DNA of 64,000 bases from Carpediemonas membranifera. Taxonomy: Eukaryota; Fornicata. The stretch lies in assembly GCA_019828565.1 (NCBI GenBank), contig JAHDYR010000014.1, positions 248,001 through 312,000 of the forward strand, written 5' to 3'. Positions 41,401-48,996 of this stretch are shown one piece after another (the stretch's first letter is position 1; the number at the start of each line of letters is the position of its first letter). Below the pieces are notes generated by a model that did no database searches, was not told the DNA's origin, and saw only the letters and a program-made list of their open reading frames with translations. Made by a program: the position numbers and the translations under genes.

Positions 41401-44196
41401 GACCTCCAGAAGCTCATGAAAGAAGCTGGTCAGATGTGCGCCATGGTACACAGGTTCTGTGAGGGTCTATCGTGGAACCTTCTAGGCAGCCTCGTCCACG
41501 CCGTTGCACCCAGACTGGAGTTCGGCGTCCAGGTCGCCCTCATCGACCTTGTTAATATCCCCGGCATCCGCAGGGATGAGGCTAGGGCGCTCTACCGTTG
41601 CGGCATCAGCGCTGTCCCAGACGTCATTGCTGCTGGTCGGGACCGAGTTTATCAGGCCCTTGGTAGAGGGCTGCCCTTCACTGCAGACCGCGGGGTCAAC
41701 CAGAGGATTTACGAGAGGTCCGCCGAGCTCCTTGCCGCAGCCATGACACTCAGCGGGGAGTCTGTCGTTGAGCAACCCGATGGAAGTTACCTGCTCCTGA
41801 ACAGCGACATGCAGGCGGCGGGGGTCAACGTCGAGCAGCCCGCCCCGGCCCGCAAGGAGATCCTGCCGTATCAGATCATGAACCGGGCTAATCTTCCCAG
41901 TCCCGATGACAGACTGGCTCTCGTCCGGCTTGCCCTGACGAACGGGGCGTCTTACCAGGCTGAGGAGAGCGAGTCTCCCCGCGAGGATGACAACCCCCTT
42001 CTCCGGGCTGCCCTGGACGACGAGAGTGCCCAGCCCCCGCCCCGAGGCCACTCGGCCATCAGACCTCTGGTAGGCCCGCAGTTTACGGTGCCGCTGTTCC
42101 CGCCGCCGCCCGTGGGGATCAGCCTGCAGAGCCTGGAGTACCCGCCCCCCGCACCGCCCACTATGTTTGGCCAGAGAACTCGACTCTCCGTGCTCCGACT
42201 GTCTGCGGGCGACGAGATGTTCTCCACCCATCTCACGGCCGTCGTGGACCGCATGCTCGCCATCCCGCCCGGCGACACCGTCGGAATCGTCGCCCACGCC
42301 GACCCCGAGACCGAGACCCTGCAGTCTCTCGTTCTTTGTGGCATCCCAGGCGACGTCGTCGTTGTCACTGCGCCCTTCCCCAACCCGGCCCTCGCGGACA
42401 TCCTCAGGCCCCTGTTGTCCTCAACTCGTGTCCGGAAGTCGCTATTTCTCACGGCGGCTAGCCTGCCCATCCTTCTGGATGCCGGGCTGGCCCTCGCCCC
42501 GCCCATGGTCGACCCTGCGGCTGCGGCATGGATGCTGGACGTGAACATAATCCACAGAGACAGTGAGATGAAGCGGACCATCAAGAACCCCACCGAGATG
42601 TCCTGGCAAAAGGTCCACGCCATCTACACCAACGTCGACGGCAGCGTGTGGTCCGGCAACATGCCAGTCAGCCCTCCTGTCGAGCCAGCCGTCGGCAAGG
42701 CACTTAGCCAAGCAGTGCTGGAGGCGCACTGGTGTCTTTCATTCGGCTCGTTCCTCTGCTCACAGCTCGACGCTGCCGGTCTCCTGGACGTCCATGACCG
42801 CGTGTTCGTGCCATTCGCCCTATCCACTGGCCGTATGAGGTGGCGGGGCGTCATGGTAAACTGCTCTCTCGGGAAGCAGCTTACGGCCGCCATGCAACAG
42901 ATCCGAGCTTGGAATAACGAGGCCATCGTCCAGAAGGTTGTTACTGAGACCAGCATTACCGCCGCGGGGTTCAATATCAACAGCGTGGACTGTCTCAGGA
43001 AGCTGCTCTACACTGCCGACGGCTACGGGTTCAAGGCGCTAAAGTTCGGTAGACCAACGAAGTCCGGCGTACGAAATCCGTCCACAGATAAGGCGGCACT
43101 CAAGATGCTTCTGGCCGGCCCCGAGGGTGCCCAGGTGCAGCAATGCGGCATCGTCGCCATGATCTTGCGGGACCGCAATCTAAAGAAGATCATGGAGATG
43201 GTCAACTCGCCACTAGCGCTAGCTGGCGGCAATGCCACGATGGCCCGGCTCCGATCTGACATCAGCCTATGCCGCACATACACTGGCAGACTTGCGTTCG
43301 ACCAGCCCAACTTCCAGAACTTCGCCAACCCGAAGACGGTGACTCTACCGCAGTCGCTGTACAAGAGACTAGCGGCGGAGTTCTCCACACTACCTGCTGC
43401 CACCCCTGCCAGTGACGGAATGGTAGAGCTCCCGCTGCTGCACAGGTCTCTGGTCTGCGCTGGCGAGGGCAACGTCCTGCTCTCGATCGACTACAACCAG
43501 CTGGAGTTCAGACTCCTCGCCCATTTAGCGGACGACATGCGACTCAAGAAGCTGCTGACCAAGGCCGACCCGTTTGTACTGTTTGCGGCAGACCTCTACC
43601 ACAAGGACGCCGCCGACGTCACCCCTGAGGAGCGGGGCAGGGCCAAGCAGTGCGTCTACGCCATCATGTACGGCCAGGGCCTGACATCAATGTCCCGTAG
43701 CCTCGGGATCGACAGAAAGGAGGCGGGGGCCCTCCTCATGAACCTGTTTGGCGCCTACCCCGGCCTCAAGCTGTTCAGGGAGAAGGTGTGCCGCTTTATG
43801 GTGTACCACGGCGATGTGTTCACACTATTAGGCCGCACTCGCGACTTTAACGACGCCGTGTTCCGCGGTTCTCATGACTCTAATGACTCCAATGCAGTCA
43901 TGGCCGCGATCAGGGAGGCTATCAACACAGTAGTGCAGGGATCAGCCGCAGACATTCTCATGGCAGCCACAACGAGGGCTGAAGCCCAGCTGGAGAAGGC
44001 TGGGCTCGGTCAGCATTGCTTCCTCGTGCTGAATATGCACGATGAACTCATCTGGGAGGTCGCCGAGGGCAAGGCGAACCAGGCTGCCGCGGTGATCATG
44101 GACGCCATGACCCACGCTGTCATGCTGACCGTGCCGCTGACCGTGAAGTGCAGGGTTGGACCAAGGTGGAGTGAGATGCAGCCACTGGAGCTGTGA
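38425..44196 (+). CDS. POLQ: DNA polymerase theta (helicase-polymerase fusion)
   Basis: A 1923-residue protein. The N-terminal ~200 residues are acidic and Ser/Thr-rich. A superfamily 2 helicase follows with PTSAGKT (~293), DEVH (~391), SATFPN (~424) and QIAGRAGR (~681), then helix-hairpin-helix-type segments. The C-terminus is an A-family polymerase with motif A SIDYNQLEFRLLAHLADD (~1686), motif B RGRAKQCVYAIMYGQG (~1737) and motif C NMHDELIWEV (~1870). All catalytic Asp residues are in place. The enzyme drives microhomology-mediated (theta) end joining of double-strand breaks. The central linker is shorter than in the ~2590-residue human protein. No intron is needed to keep the frame. Confidence 0.96.
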   Translation: MANGAGLELKRPPKMLHDNGGEILTPQAIHESVDLSLVAGDNDDETELDSDVFETSRARTRVETVLHSDAGEFATPHLNSGHSIQSLVGGRSTATAGTQPVQPQDDGEATATAEDTETEEYVPGSEVSPAKTNARRPMIADDSETEVDATATATEVGTATDSDRTASSFSEHVPGTKEMLLNAAKTPEKPGAGKSPAVTPTHLLSSTGHVVPPDLVRVTQQAPMSVSAEFEAEHTAEMPADKRDLLLPLFDGDEVFYMAFLRCFKIDTIHPWQARAIKTLATDPTKNAVIIAPTSAGKTVVAAALLAQTVFAHRKQRAVWSTPLIAQAAEVTPLLTSLFAAAHMSVEGMYGSHKAANSDGSLYVQTFEKAASAINMLLQHHRANNISCVLVDEVHMIADPTRGATLELMMTKLRLLLPQTRIIAMSATFPNSHQLAEWLDANLIVAPPTVRPVTLRETVTMPARHLMRVMGTQLAAHGAKMSNRCLLERRGDELVPVGVAEKVDTTIIGKGPRDGGHHLSDAEARILRLPTNKRTYMSVSFCETMRLLQDVEGGTLVFCGSKAEAERMAVHCAMLTALELIKSGKRSQSDETTRQMLDAFSNLPFAPERQLVAVAPHHIAFHHAGLSEEERDIVVQGFRLGVIRVIFCTPTLASGVNLPSSTVIITRPMIAGMNLDATRYRQIAGRAGRFGLDATGRCHTIIPQDGWTLQQTKGLVCDLARPVLSSFVQPVPGQGQQLHLNRPVLEALLFCPNSVDSFLRHTFYFHTIQNDAHAGAWFEKVIATEITRLTRDSFVEGGEPSKLGAASVRAGFSPEMAIEMYKSLGHARKRCRLDDELFLLFHVAPTFNAAAVVQEYMMRPIHPMSFRGRLYTILSELPIERFNVIVCDILGPFLHDLIQTAPPASGIARIAKEHTPVGVLTWALGVPNEGVSDLVLDRSTWPLLHGLMRALHRLHAALLMTMLIDEIPLDVIVERMGYRVAELDGPLIPTRGDLQKLMKEAGQMCAMVHRFCEGLSWNLLGSLVHAVAPRLEFGVQVALIDLVNIPGIRRDEARALYRCGISAVPDVIAAGRDRVYQALGRGLPFTADRGVNQRIYERSAELLAAAMTLSGESVVEQPDGSYLLLNSDMQAAGVNVEQPAPARKEILPYQIMNRANLPSPDDRLALVRLALTNGASYQAEESESPREDDNPLLRAALDDESAQPPPRGHSAIRPLVGPQFTVPLFPPPPVGISLQSLEYPPPAPPTMFGQRTRLSVLRLSAGDEMFSTHLTAVVDRMLAIPPGDTVGIVAHADPETETLQSLVLCGIPGDVVVVTAPFPNPALADILRPLLSSTRVRKSLFLTAASLPILLDAGLALAPPMVDPAAAAWMLDVNIIHRDSEMKRTIKNPTEMSWQKVHAIYTNVDGSVWSGNMPVSPPVEPAVGKALSQAVLEAHWCLSFGSFLCSQLDAAGLLDVHDRVFVPFALSTGRMRWRGVMVNCSLGKQLTAAMQQIRAWNNEAIVQKVVTETSITAAGFNINSVDCLRKLLYTADGYGFKALKFGRPTKSGVRNPSTDKAALKMLLAGPEGAQVQQCGIVAMILRDRNLKKIMEMVNSPLALAGGNATMARLRSDISLCRTYTGRLAFDQPNFQNFANPKTVTLPQSLYKRLAAEFSTLPAATPASDGMVELPLLHRSLVCAGEGNVLLSIDYNQLEFRLLAHLADDMRLKKLLTKADPFVLFAADLYHKDAADVTPEERGRAKQCVYAIMYGQGLTSMSRSLGIDRKEAGALLMNLFGAYPGLKLFREKVCRFMVYHGDVFTLLGRTRDFNDAVFRGSHDSNDSNAVMAAIREAINTVVQGSAADILMAATTRAEAQLEKAGLGQHCFLVLNMHDELIWEVAEGKANQAAAVIMDAMTHAVMLTVPLTVKCRVGPRWSEMQPLEL

Positions 44197-44517
44197 CGGG
44201 TTGGTGGTGTTAAATTAAACTGCCACTGGGTTTGTCCACTGCTTGGCCGCTCCTAGCTTGATTGACTCATTTGTTTCCAAACTAACCGTGAGTGAGCTGA
44301 GACGGGTCTATCAGGCCTAGCATGTCTGGTTCAATGTGACTAATGCCTCTGATGACCTTGCATCTCCTGTCCAGGGTGGTCAATGCGTGTCAACGGCAGA
44401 TTGAGCACGTGTGAGAAAAAATGAGATAACGAACGGTACGTTGCCCAATTCCTTGCGACATCGGGATTTGCTTCCTGTTATGGCGCCCGGAGAAGCCATT
44501 CCTATTTTACTCAGCGT
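44197..44517. other. Intergenic region
   Basis: A 321-bp gap with TTAAATTAAAC about 15 nt after the POLQ stop. No coding frame or RNA gene seen. Confidence 0.4.
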
Positions 44518-45236
44518 ATGAAGCTTGTTTTCGCTCTTCTTCTCATCGGCTTCGTGCTTGCCGACTACGATTTCGATTACCTGATCCTTGATCTGTTCAT
44601 GGCTGGTGCCCAGCCTGTGAGCGACGGCCGCTGCCACCTCCCCGATGGTGTTAGCGAGGTATCCATCCACGGCCTCTGGCCCACTGACTGGGAGTCCTAC
44701 GGCCCCAACAACTGCCCCGGCGATGCCTGGGACGCCAGCAAGCTCTCAGGCCTCAAGTCTGACCTGACCAAGTACTGGCCGACCTACATGTCCAACAGCG
44801 ACGACACCTTCCACCAGCACGAGTGGGAGAAGCACGGCACCTGCGCCGCTTACGCTAAGGTTGGCAACGGCGCCGTCCACGACGAGCTCTCCTACTTCAC
44901 CACCGTCCTCGGCCTGCTCCACAAGCTCCAGATCACCAAGGCCCTCGCTGACCACAACATCACCCCCTCCATCCACACCACGTACGAGTACTCCGACATC
45001 GTCAACGCCCTCCACTACGGCACCGGCAAGCTCGTCTCCGTGACCTGCCTCGGCCCCCACAACGGCCCCAAGTACTTCAGTCTGTCCACTCCACTTTGAC
45101 TCACACAGCTCAGGCCACCGCCTGCTATGACAAGACCCTCACCCAGATCGACTGCCCCCTCGACCTTGTTCACCGCAACGCCCAGGGCTGCAAGGCTGAC
45201 GAGTTCAAGATCACTTACTACCCCCTCAGCGCTTAA
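44518..45236 (+). CDS. Secreted RNase T2, with one 29-nt intron
   Basis: Exons 44518-45079 and 45109-45236 encode 229 residues. The start MKLVFALLLIGFVLA is a signal peptide. The two catalytic segments of RNase T2 are intact: SIHGLWPT and HEWEKHGTC, each with its His and the Glu/Lys in between. Exon 2 supplies CYDKTLTQIDCP and C-terminal Cys residues for the family's disulfides. The enzyme cleaves single-stranded RNA in acidic lysosome-like compartments or outside the cell, typically to salvage nucleotides from food. Without splicing, the frame ends at TGA at 45097 and lacks the last conserved cysteines. Confidence 0.93.
45080..45108 (+). other. 29-nt spliceosomal intron in the RNase T2 gene
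   Basis: Begins GTCTGT and ends TTTGACTCACACAG. The 3' end recalls the CT(A/G)ACACACAG end of Giardia introns. Removal restores the RNase T2 C-terminal part in frame. Confidence 0.88.
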
Positions 45237-45571
45237 ACCTGCGAATAAACAGCCTGAACAGTGATATTCGATTGGGCGGTGGATGATTGGTTGCCTCAGC
45301 CTGACGGTGAGGAGAGTGGAGAGGTATGACTTGTGATGTACTAGGACCGTGAATTTACGAAAATCCCCCAAGAGATGGACACGATGGACAAGGGTCAAGG
45401 AAGATTAGATAAGCTGAATGGACATAAAACACACACAGCCTGGCGGTGACATTGGAGCATCGATTCTGTGCCGCGCAGGATTAAAATTATTGAGTCCAAA
45501 ACACACAGTGATCCAAGCAGCATCAGGATCGCAGTGTGGTTCATCATACTCTATCAATCGTGCGCAGCATA
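45237..45571. other. Intergenic region downstream of the Fanzor-like gene
   Basis: A 335-bp gap between the convergent RNase T2 and Fanzor-like genes. It contains the 35-nt dispersed repeat. In Fanzor/TnpB systems the guide (omega) RNA lies at or beyond the 3' end of the nuclease gene, so this is where it would be sought; I see no conclusive structure. Confidence 0.4.
45466..45500 (+). repeat. 35-nt dispersed repeat, copy beside the Fanzor-like gene
   Basis: Pairs with 32858-32892 (30 of 35 identical). It lies ~70 bp beyond the stop codon of the leftward Fanzor-like gene. Confidence 0.65.
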
Positions 45572-46448
45572 TCACGCGCGCTGCAGCGCGTGCTTGCTCA
45601 ACTTTGCATCTCGGTGAGAGAGATTGAGAAGTATGTCTCTCTGCTCGGGATGCCGACGTAGCCGTTCAACGCGCCATGGAGCTCCCTCGCACGCGGGATT
45701 CTGGCAGAGCATGGTGCGGTGTGTGTGCACCACACGTCTGAAGTGTGCTTTGCAGTGTGGGCACACGATGGAAGTGCGGAATTCGGAGACCATCGTGACA
45801 CTCACGACGACGTTGTGCCGGAGCATGATGCCAGGAAGTGCTCGAGCAAAGTGGCGGTACGGAGCACAGGAGGGAGTGCCGGCGGAACCGAACAGTGCAG
45901 CCCCATACGCGACTTCGAGGTGAATGGGCTCCGGGGGGCGCCCGCCGAGATCATCCAGGAGTTGACGTCCAGCCCGGGCGAAGTGCTTCAGGCGCAGACA
46001 GTGATTGGCAAAAGTCGCACGGCGGAAACACTTTCTCGTCCCCTCGTTGATGATCTGAACGATGTTCTCATGGACAAACCTAATCGACTGTTTGAGAGCC
46101 TCTAGACTTGTCGTTTTGAACGATGCTACGCTCATATTCACGCGGAAAGAGGGGGTGGCAGTGTAGCCACACTTAGCGAGTACGCCAGATACACTCTGCC
46201 TGTCTGGGCGGATCGTGTAGCCGCCCAGCGACCGAGCACCAGGGTCGAAGCCCATGCGAGCTTGAATGTCCGGGGCAGGAGTAGCCTCGGCGTCATCCTG
46301 ACCGAGCCGAGCCCGCTTGTTGCTGCTACCCTTTTTGTACGTGGGCCGGTCAGCCACCCGACCGCCACGGTATTTCTCGCGACCCACCCAAACCGTCACA
46401 GCAACAGAGACCCCGTCTGTCTTCACAGAGAGCACTCTGCGGAGCTTG
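45572..46448 (-). pseudogene. Fanzor-like RuvC nuclease gene, C-terminal piece
   Basis: About 291 codons. The first catalytic block GFDPGARSLGGY (near 46230-46255) fits RuvC-I of TnpB/Fanzor. A VAYGAALFGSAG block resembles the RuvC-II region of Fanzor1. SEFRTSIVCPHC and C-x4-C (near 45690-45763) form the TnpB-type zinc finger with its Glu-Phe-Arg-Thr-Ser lead. RD at ~45640 can be the third catalytic Asp. In this piece alone the frame has no ATG before RuvC-I, because the rest of the gene lies beyond retroelement 1 (segments 50974-51450 and 57489-57775). Fanzors are RNA-guided DNA nucleases of mobile elements. Identity rests on motifs, not a search. Confidence 0.72.
45577..45590. repeat. 14-bp perfect palindrome at the Fanzor-like stop codon region
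   Basis: CGCGCTGCAGCGCG can form a hairpin in the last codons of the gene. Confidence 0.5.
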
Positions 46449-46453
46449 GTGAT
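46449..46453. repeat. Target-site duplication of retroelement 1, left copy (GTGAT)
   Basis: Identical to 50974-50978 at the other end of the element. Confidence 0.85.
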
Positions 46454-46540
46454 TTTGGCGTATAAAGCGCTGTGGATGGTACTTCATTTAGATTAAATAC
46501 ACACACTAAATACACATCAACTGATTACGAAATCACAACA
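46454..46540 (-). repeat. Retroelement 1, 3' LTR (87 bp)
   Basis: Identical to 50887-50973. On the element strand it starts TGTTGTG and ends GCCAAA. The pol stop codon lies inside it. Purine-rich GGAGAAGACGGAGG directly precedes it on the element strand and can be the polypurine tract. Confidence 0.92.
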
Positions 46541-48996
46541 CCTCCGTCTTCTCCAAAGAGCTTGCCGCGCAACTTGTGTGCGTCGATATACGACTCAACT
46601 TGTTCGTTTCCTCTCACATCCTCATCATAGCACTGATAAGTATCTTCTTCAGGCTCGTAACCGCTCCAGCGTAGTCTGAAAACGATGTTCCCGTCCTCAT
46701 CGGTCGAATGGCTCACTACTGATTCGACAACGTATAATTCATCATCATCATCAAACTTGGCGAGCTCAGATATCTCCTCCTCAGTTAAGAAGGATCGATG
46801 GAACCTCCTCAGACGGTGTACATGTGACACCAGCTCCGCCCTCCCTGAAAAGGCCTGTAAGGCGTATTGGTTGTTCGGAAGCGAGTCTTTCACCATGAAT
46901 GGGCCTCGGTAATTCGGGAGCGTCTTGCTACGCGGACCCTTAGGTGGGGCCAGCAGGACATAGTCGCCAGGCTTGAAGACATCAGGCTCTACTGAGGGGT
47001 AGTCCAAGGCAGAGGACTGGGTGGCTCTGGCGAGGTCGTGGATCTCCCTCAATCTGCTCAGCAACCCGGAGGTATAAGACGAGGTGGACTCGTAAGAGTC
47101 AAGGTTAGGGGTCAACGTCCTCGGTAACAGGCTGTTGGATGGGGAAAGGACATCGCCATAGAGCATGGCGTAGGGCGTGGTGTTAATGATCCTGTGCTTG
47201 GCGTTGTTCATGACAAACTGGACCAGAGGTAGACAGGAACTCCAGTCGCTCCAACGTCTTCCAAGGGAAGGCAAGAGGGTCTTCAGATGACGCCTAACCT
47301 CGCGATTGGCCCTTTCAGCTATACCGTTCTGCTGGGAGACGTAAGGGAAAATGGTGGTGTGTTCGATATGCAGAGACCGGTTCAACGCAGCAATGGTGTC
47401 GTTGACGAACTGGGAGCCGTTGTCGGAGTGCAAAAAGTGGGGCAAACCGTGACGTGAGTACACTCTTTCCACCAAGGCCTCGGCAGCGCTGAGAGCGCCA
47501 AGGTCACTCAGTGGGACCAGCTCGACCCATCTTGTGAAGTTGTCAATAATTGTCAGCACATATTTGGATCCAGACGACTCGTCTACTGGCAGGGGACCAA
47601 TGGCATCGATAGACACCGTGTGAAAAGGGGTGTCGGTGACAAGGTGGCCAAGTTGCGTCTTGACAGTCTTCTGGAGACGGAATTTCTGACAGATGCCACA
47701 GCTGGAAATGAAGGTAGCCGCATCCGAAGACATGTTCTCCCACTCGTGGCCTAGGTCTTTGAGGGTCTGAACAGTGGCGGCTACTCCCTTGTGACCGCTA
47801 AGAGCGTTGCCGTGGACCTTGCGGAATAGATCAACCTTCTCCTCTTGAGATAGAACGGGGAGGCGAGACTGGACAGCGTTACAGAAGGAAGTTTTCGGTT
47901 GGAACATCCTAGACAGAGTGTCAGCAAGGACATTAGTCTCTCCGGGGATGTAAGCGATCTCGAACATGTACTCTCCTAGTCTGTTCTTCCATCTGTTGAC
48001 CTTCTCCGACTTGCTAGCAGTCAAGAAGGTGAGGTTCTTATGGTCAACCTCAGCAACAAAGGAAGTTCCTCTGAGGAAACTGTCGAACTTCAAGACGGCT
48101 TCGTAGAGGGCAGCAGCCTCCTTCTCAGTTATAGACCAGCTCAACTGCGAGCCGGAGAGGGCACGAGAGAAGAAAGAAATGAAGCGGGTCTCGCCATCAA
48201 TGACTTGGTACAAAACGGCGCCGAGTCCATAGCCCGAAGCATCGGTCTGGAGTCTAAGGGGATGGTTATAGTCAGGATGATGAAGCATGTCCGCATTCCG
48301 GAGAATCTCTTTCAGATCGGACAGAGCTTCGCGGGCTGAGTCGTCCAGAGAGAAGGGAACGGGGGTCTCCTTGAGTAGGCGCAAGAGAGGATGGGCGACC
48401 TCAGTATATCGGGGAACGAATTGACGACAATAGTTGAATATGCCGAGGATCGCGCGCAACTCAGAGAGAGATCTAGGCTCCTGCAGGTTGTCGATATCCA
48501 GCAATCTGTCCGGGTCGATAGTCATGCCACTCTCGTTCACGATGAAACCCAAGAAACGAGCCGAGTCAGTGCCGAACTTGCACTTGTTTCCGGACAAACG
48601 GAGATGGTGAGAGACGAGGCGGTCCAAGACAGCCTCCAAGTTCTCGAGGAATTCCTCGGCATTCCGGCCGACTACCAGTAGGTCATCAACGTAGATGATC
48701 AAGCGTCGCTCTCTCACGATGTCGTCAAAGATCTCCAACATCACCTTCTGGAAATGGCCGGGGGCGTTCATTAGGCCAAATGGGATCCGCTTGAACTGGA
48801 ATTGCCCGCTGTGGCAGACGAAGGAAGTCAGGTAGCGAGAGTCTTCGTGCAGCTCGAACTGGTGGTACCCGGAACGGAGGTCTAATGAGGCAAAGTACTT
48901 CATACCGGCAGCCTGTCTTAGCAAGGTATCGCAGCCTTGGAGAGGCACGGGTTCCGGCACCGTCACGGCGTTGACTTGAACATAATCCAAGACCAT
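46525..48996 (-). CDS. Retroelement 1 pol: RT, RNase H, integrase, chromodomain
   Basis: 823 codons from the first ATG, but the frame is the continuation of the gag-protease frame after a one-base shift. The RT part has LDLRSGYHQ and YVDDLLV (the YxDD catalytic box). RNase H follows with LQTDASGYGLGAVLY. The integrase has a Cys/His zinc region (ending CGICQKF), and its DDE residues fall in VSIDAIGP, HSDNGSQF and NGIAERANREV. The C-terminal chromodomain contains FRLRWSGYEPEEDTYQ and may direct insertion to modified histones. The stop codon is inside the LTR. Enzymes act in virus-like particles and the nucleus during retrotransposition. Confidence 0.9.
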   Translation of the reverse strand: MVLDYVQVNAVTVPEPVPLQGCDTLLRQAAGMKYFASLDLRSGYHQFELHEDSRYLTSFVCHSGQFQFKRIPFGLMNAPGHFQKVMLEIFDDIVRERRLIIYVDDLLVVGRNAEEFLENLEAVLDRLVSHHLRLSGNKCKFGTDSARFLGFIVNESGMTIDPDRLLDIDNLQEPRSLSELRAILGIFNYCRQFVPRYTEVAHPLLRLLKETPVPFSLDDSAREALSDLKEILRNADMLHHPDYNHPLRLQTDASGYGLGAVLYQVIDGETRFISFFSRALSGSQLSWSITEKEAAALYEAVLKFDSFLRGTSFVAEVDHKNLTFLTASKSEKVNRWKNRLGEYMFEIAYIPGETNVLADTLSRMFQPKTSFCNAVQSRLPVLSQEEKVDLFRKVHGNALSGHKGVAATVQTLKDLGHEWENMSSDAATFISSCGICQKFRLQKTVKTQLGHLVTDTPFHTVSIDAIGPLPVDESSGSKYVLTIIDNFTRWVELVPLSDLGALSAAEALVERVYSRHGLPHFLHSDNGSQFVNDTIAALNRSLHIEHTTIFPYVSQQNGIAERANREVRRHLKTLLPSLGRRWSDWSSCLPLVQFVMNNAKHRIINTTPYAMLYGDVLSPSNSLLPRTLTPNLDSYESTSSYTSGLLSRLREIHDLARATQSSALDYPSVEPDVFKPGDYVLLAPPKGPRSKTLPNYRGPFMVKDSLPNNQYALQAFSGRAELVSHVHRLRRFHRSFLTEEEISELAKFDDDDELYVVESVVSHSTDEDGNIVFRLRWSGYEPEEDTYQCYDEDVRGNEQVESYIDAHKLRGKLFGEDGGVVIS

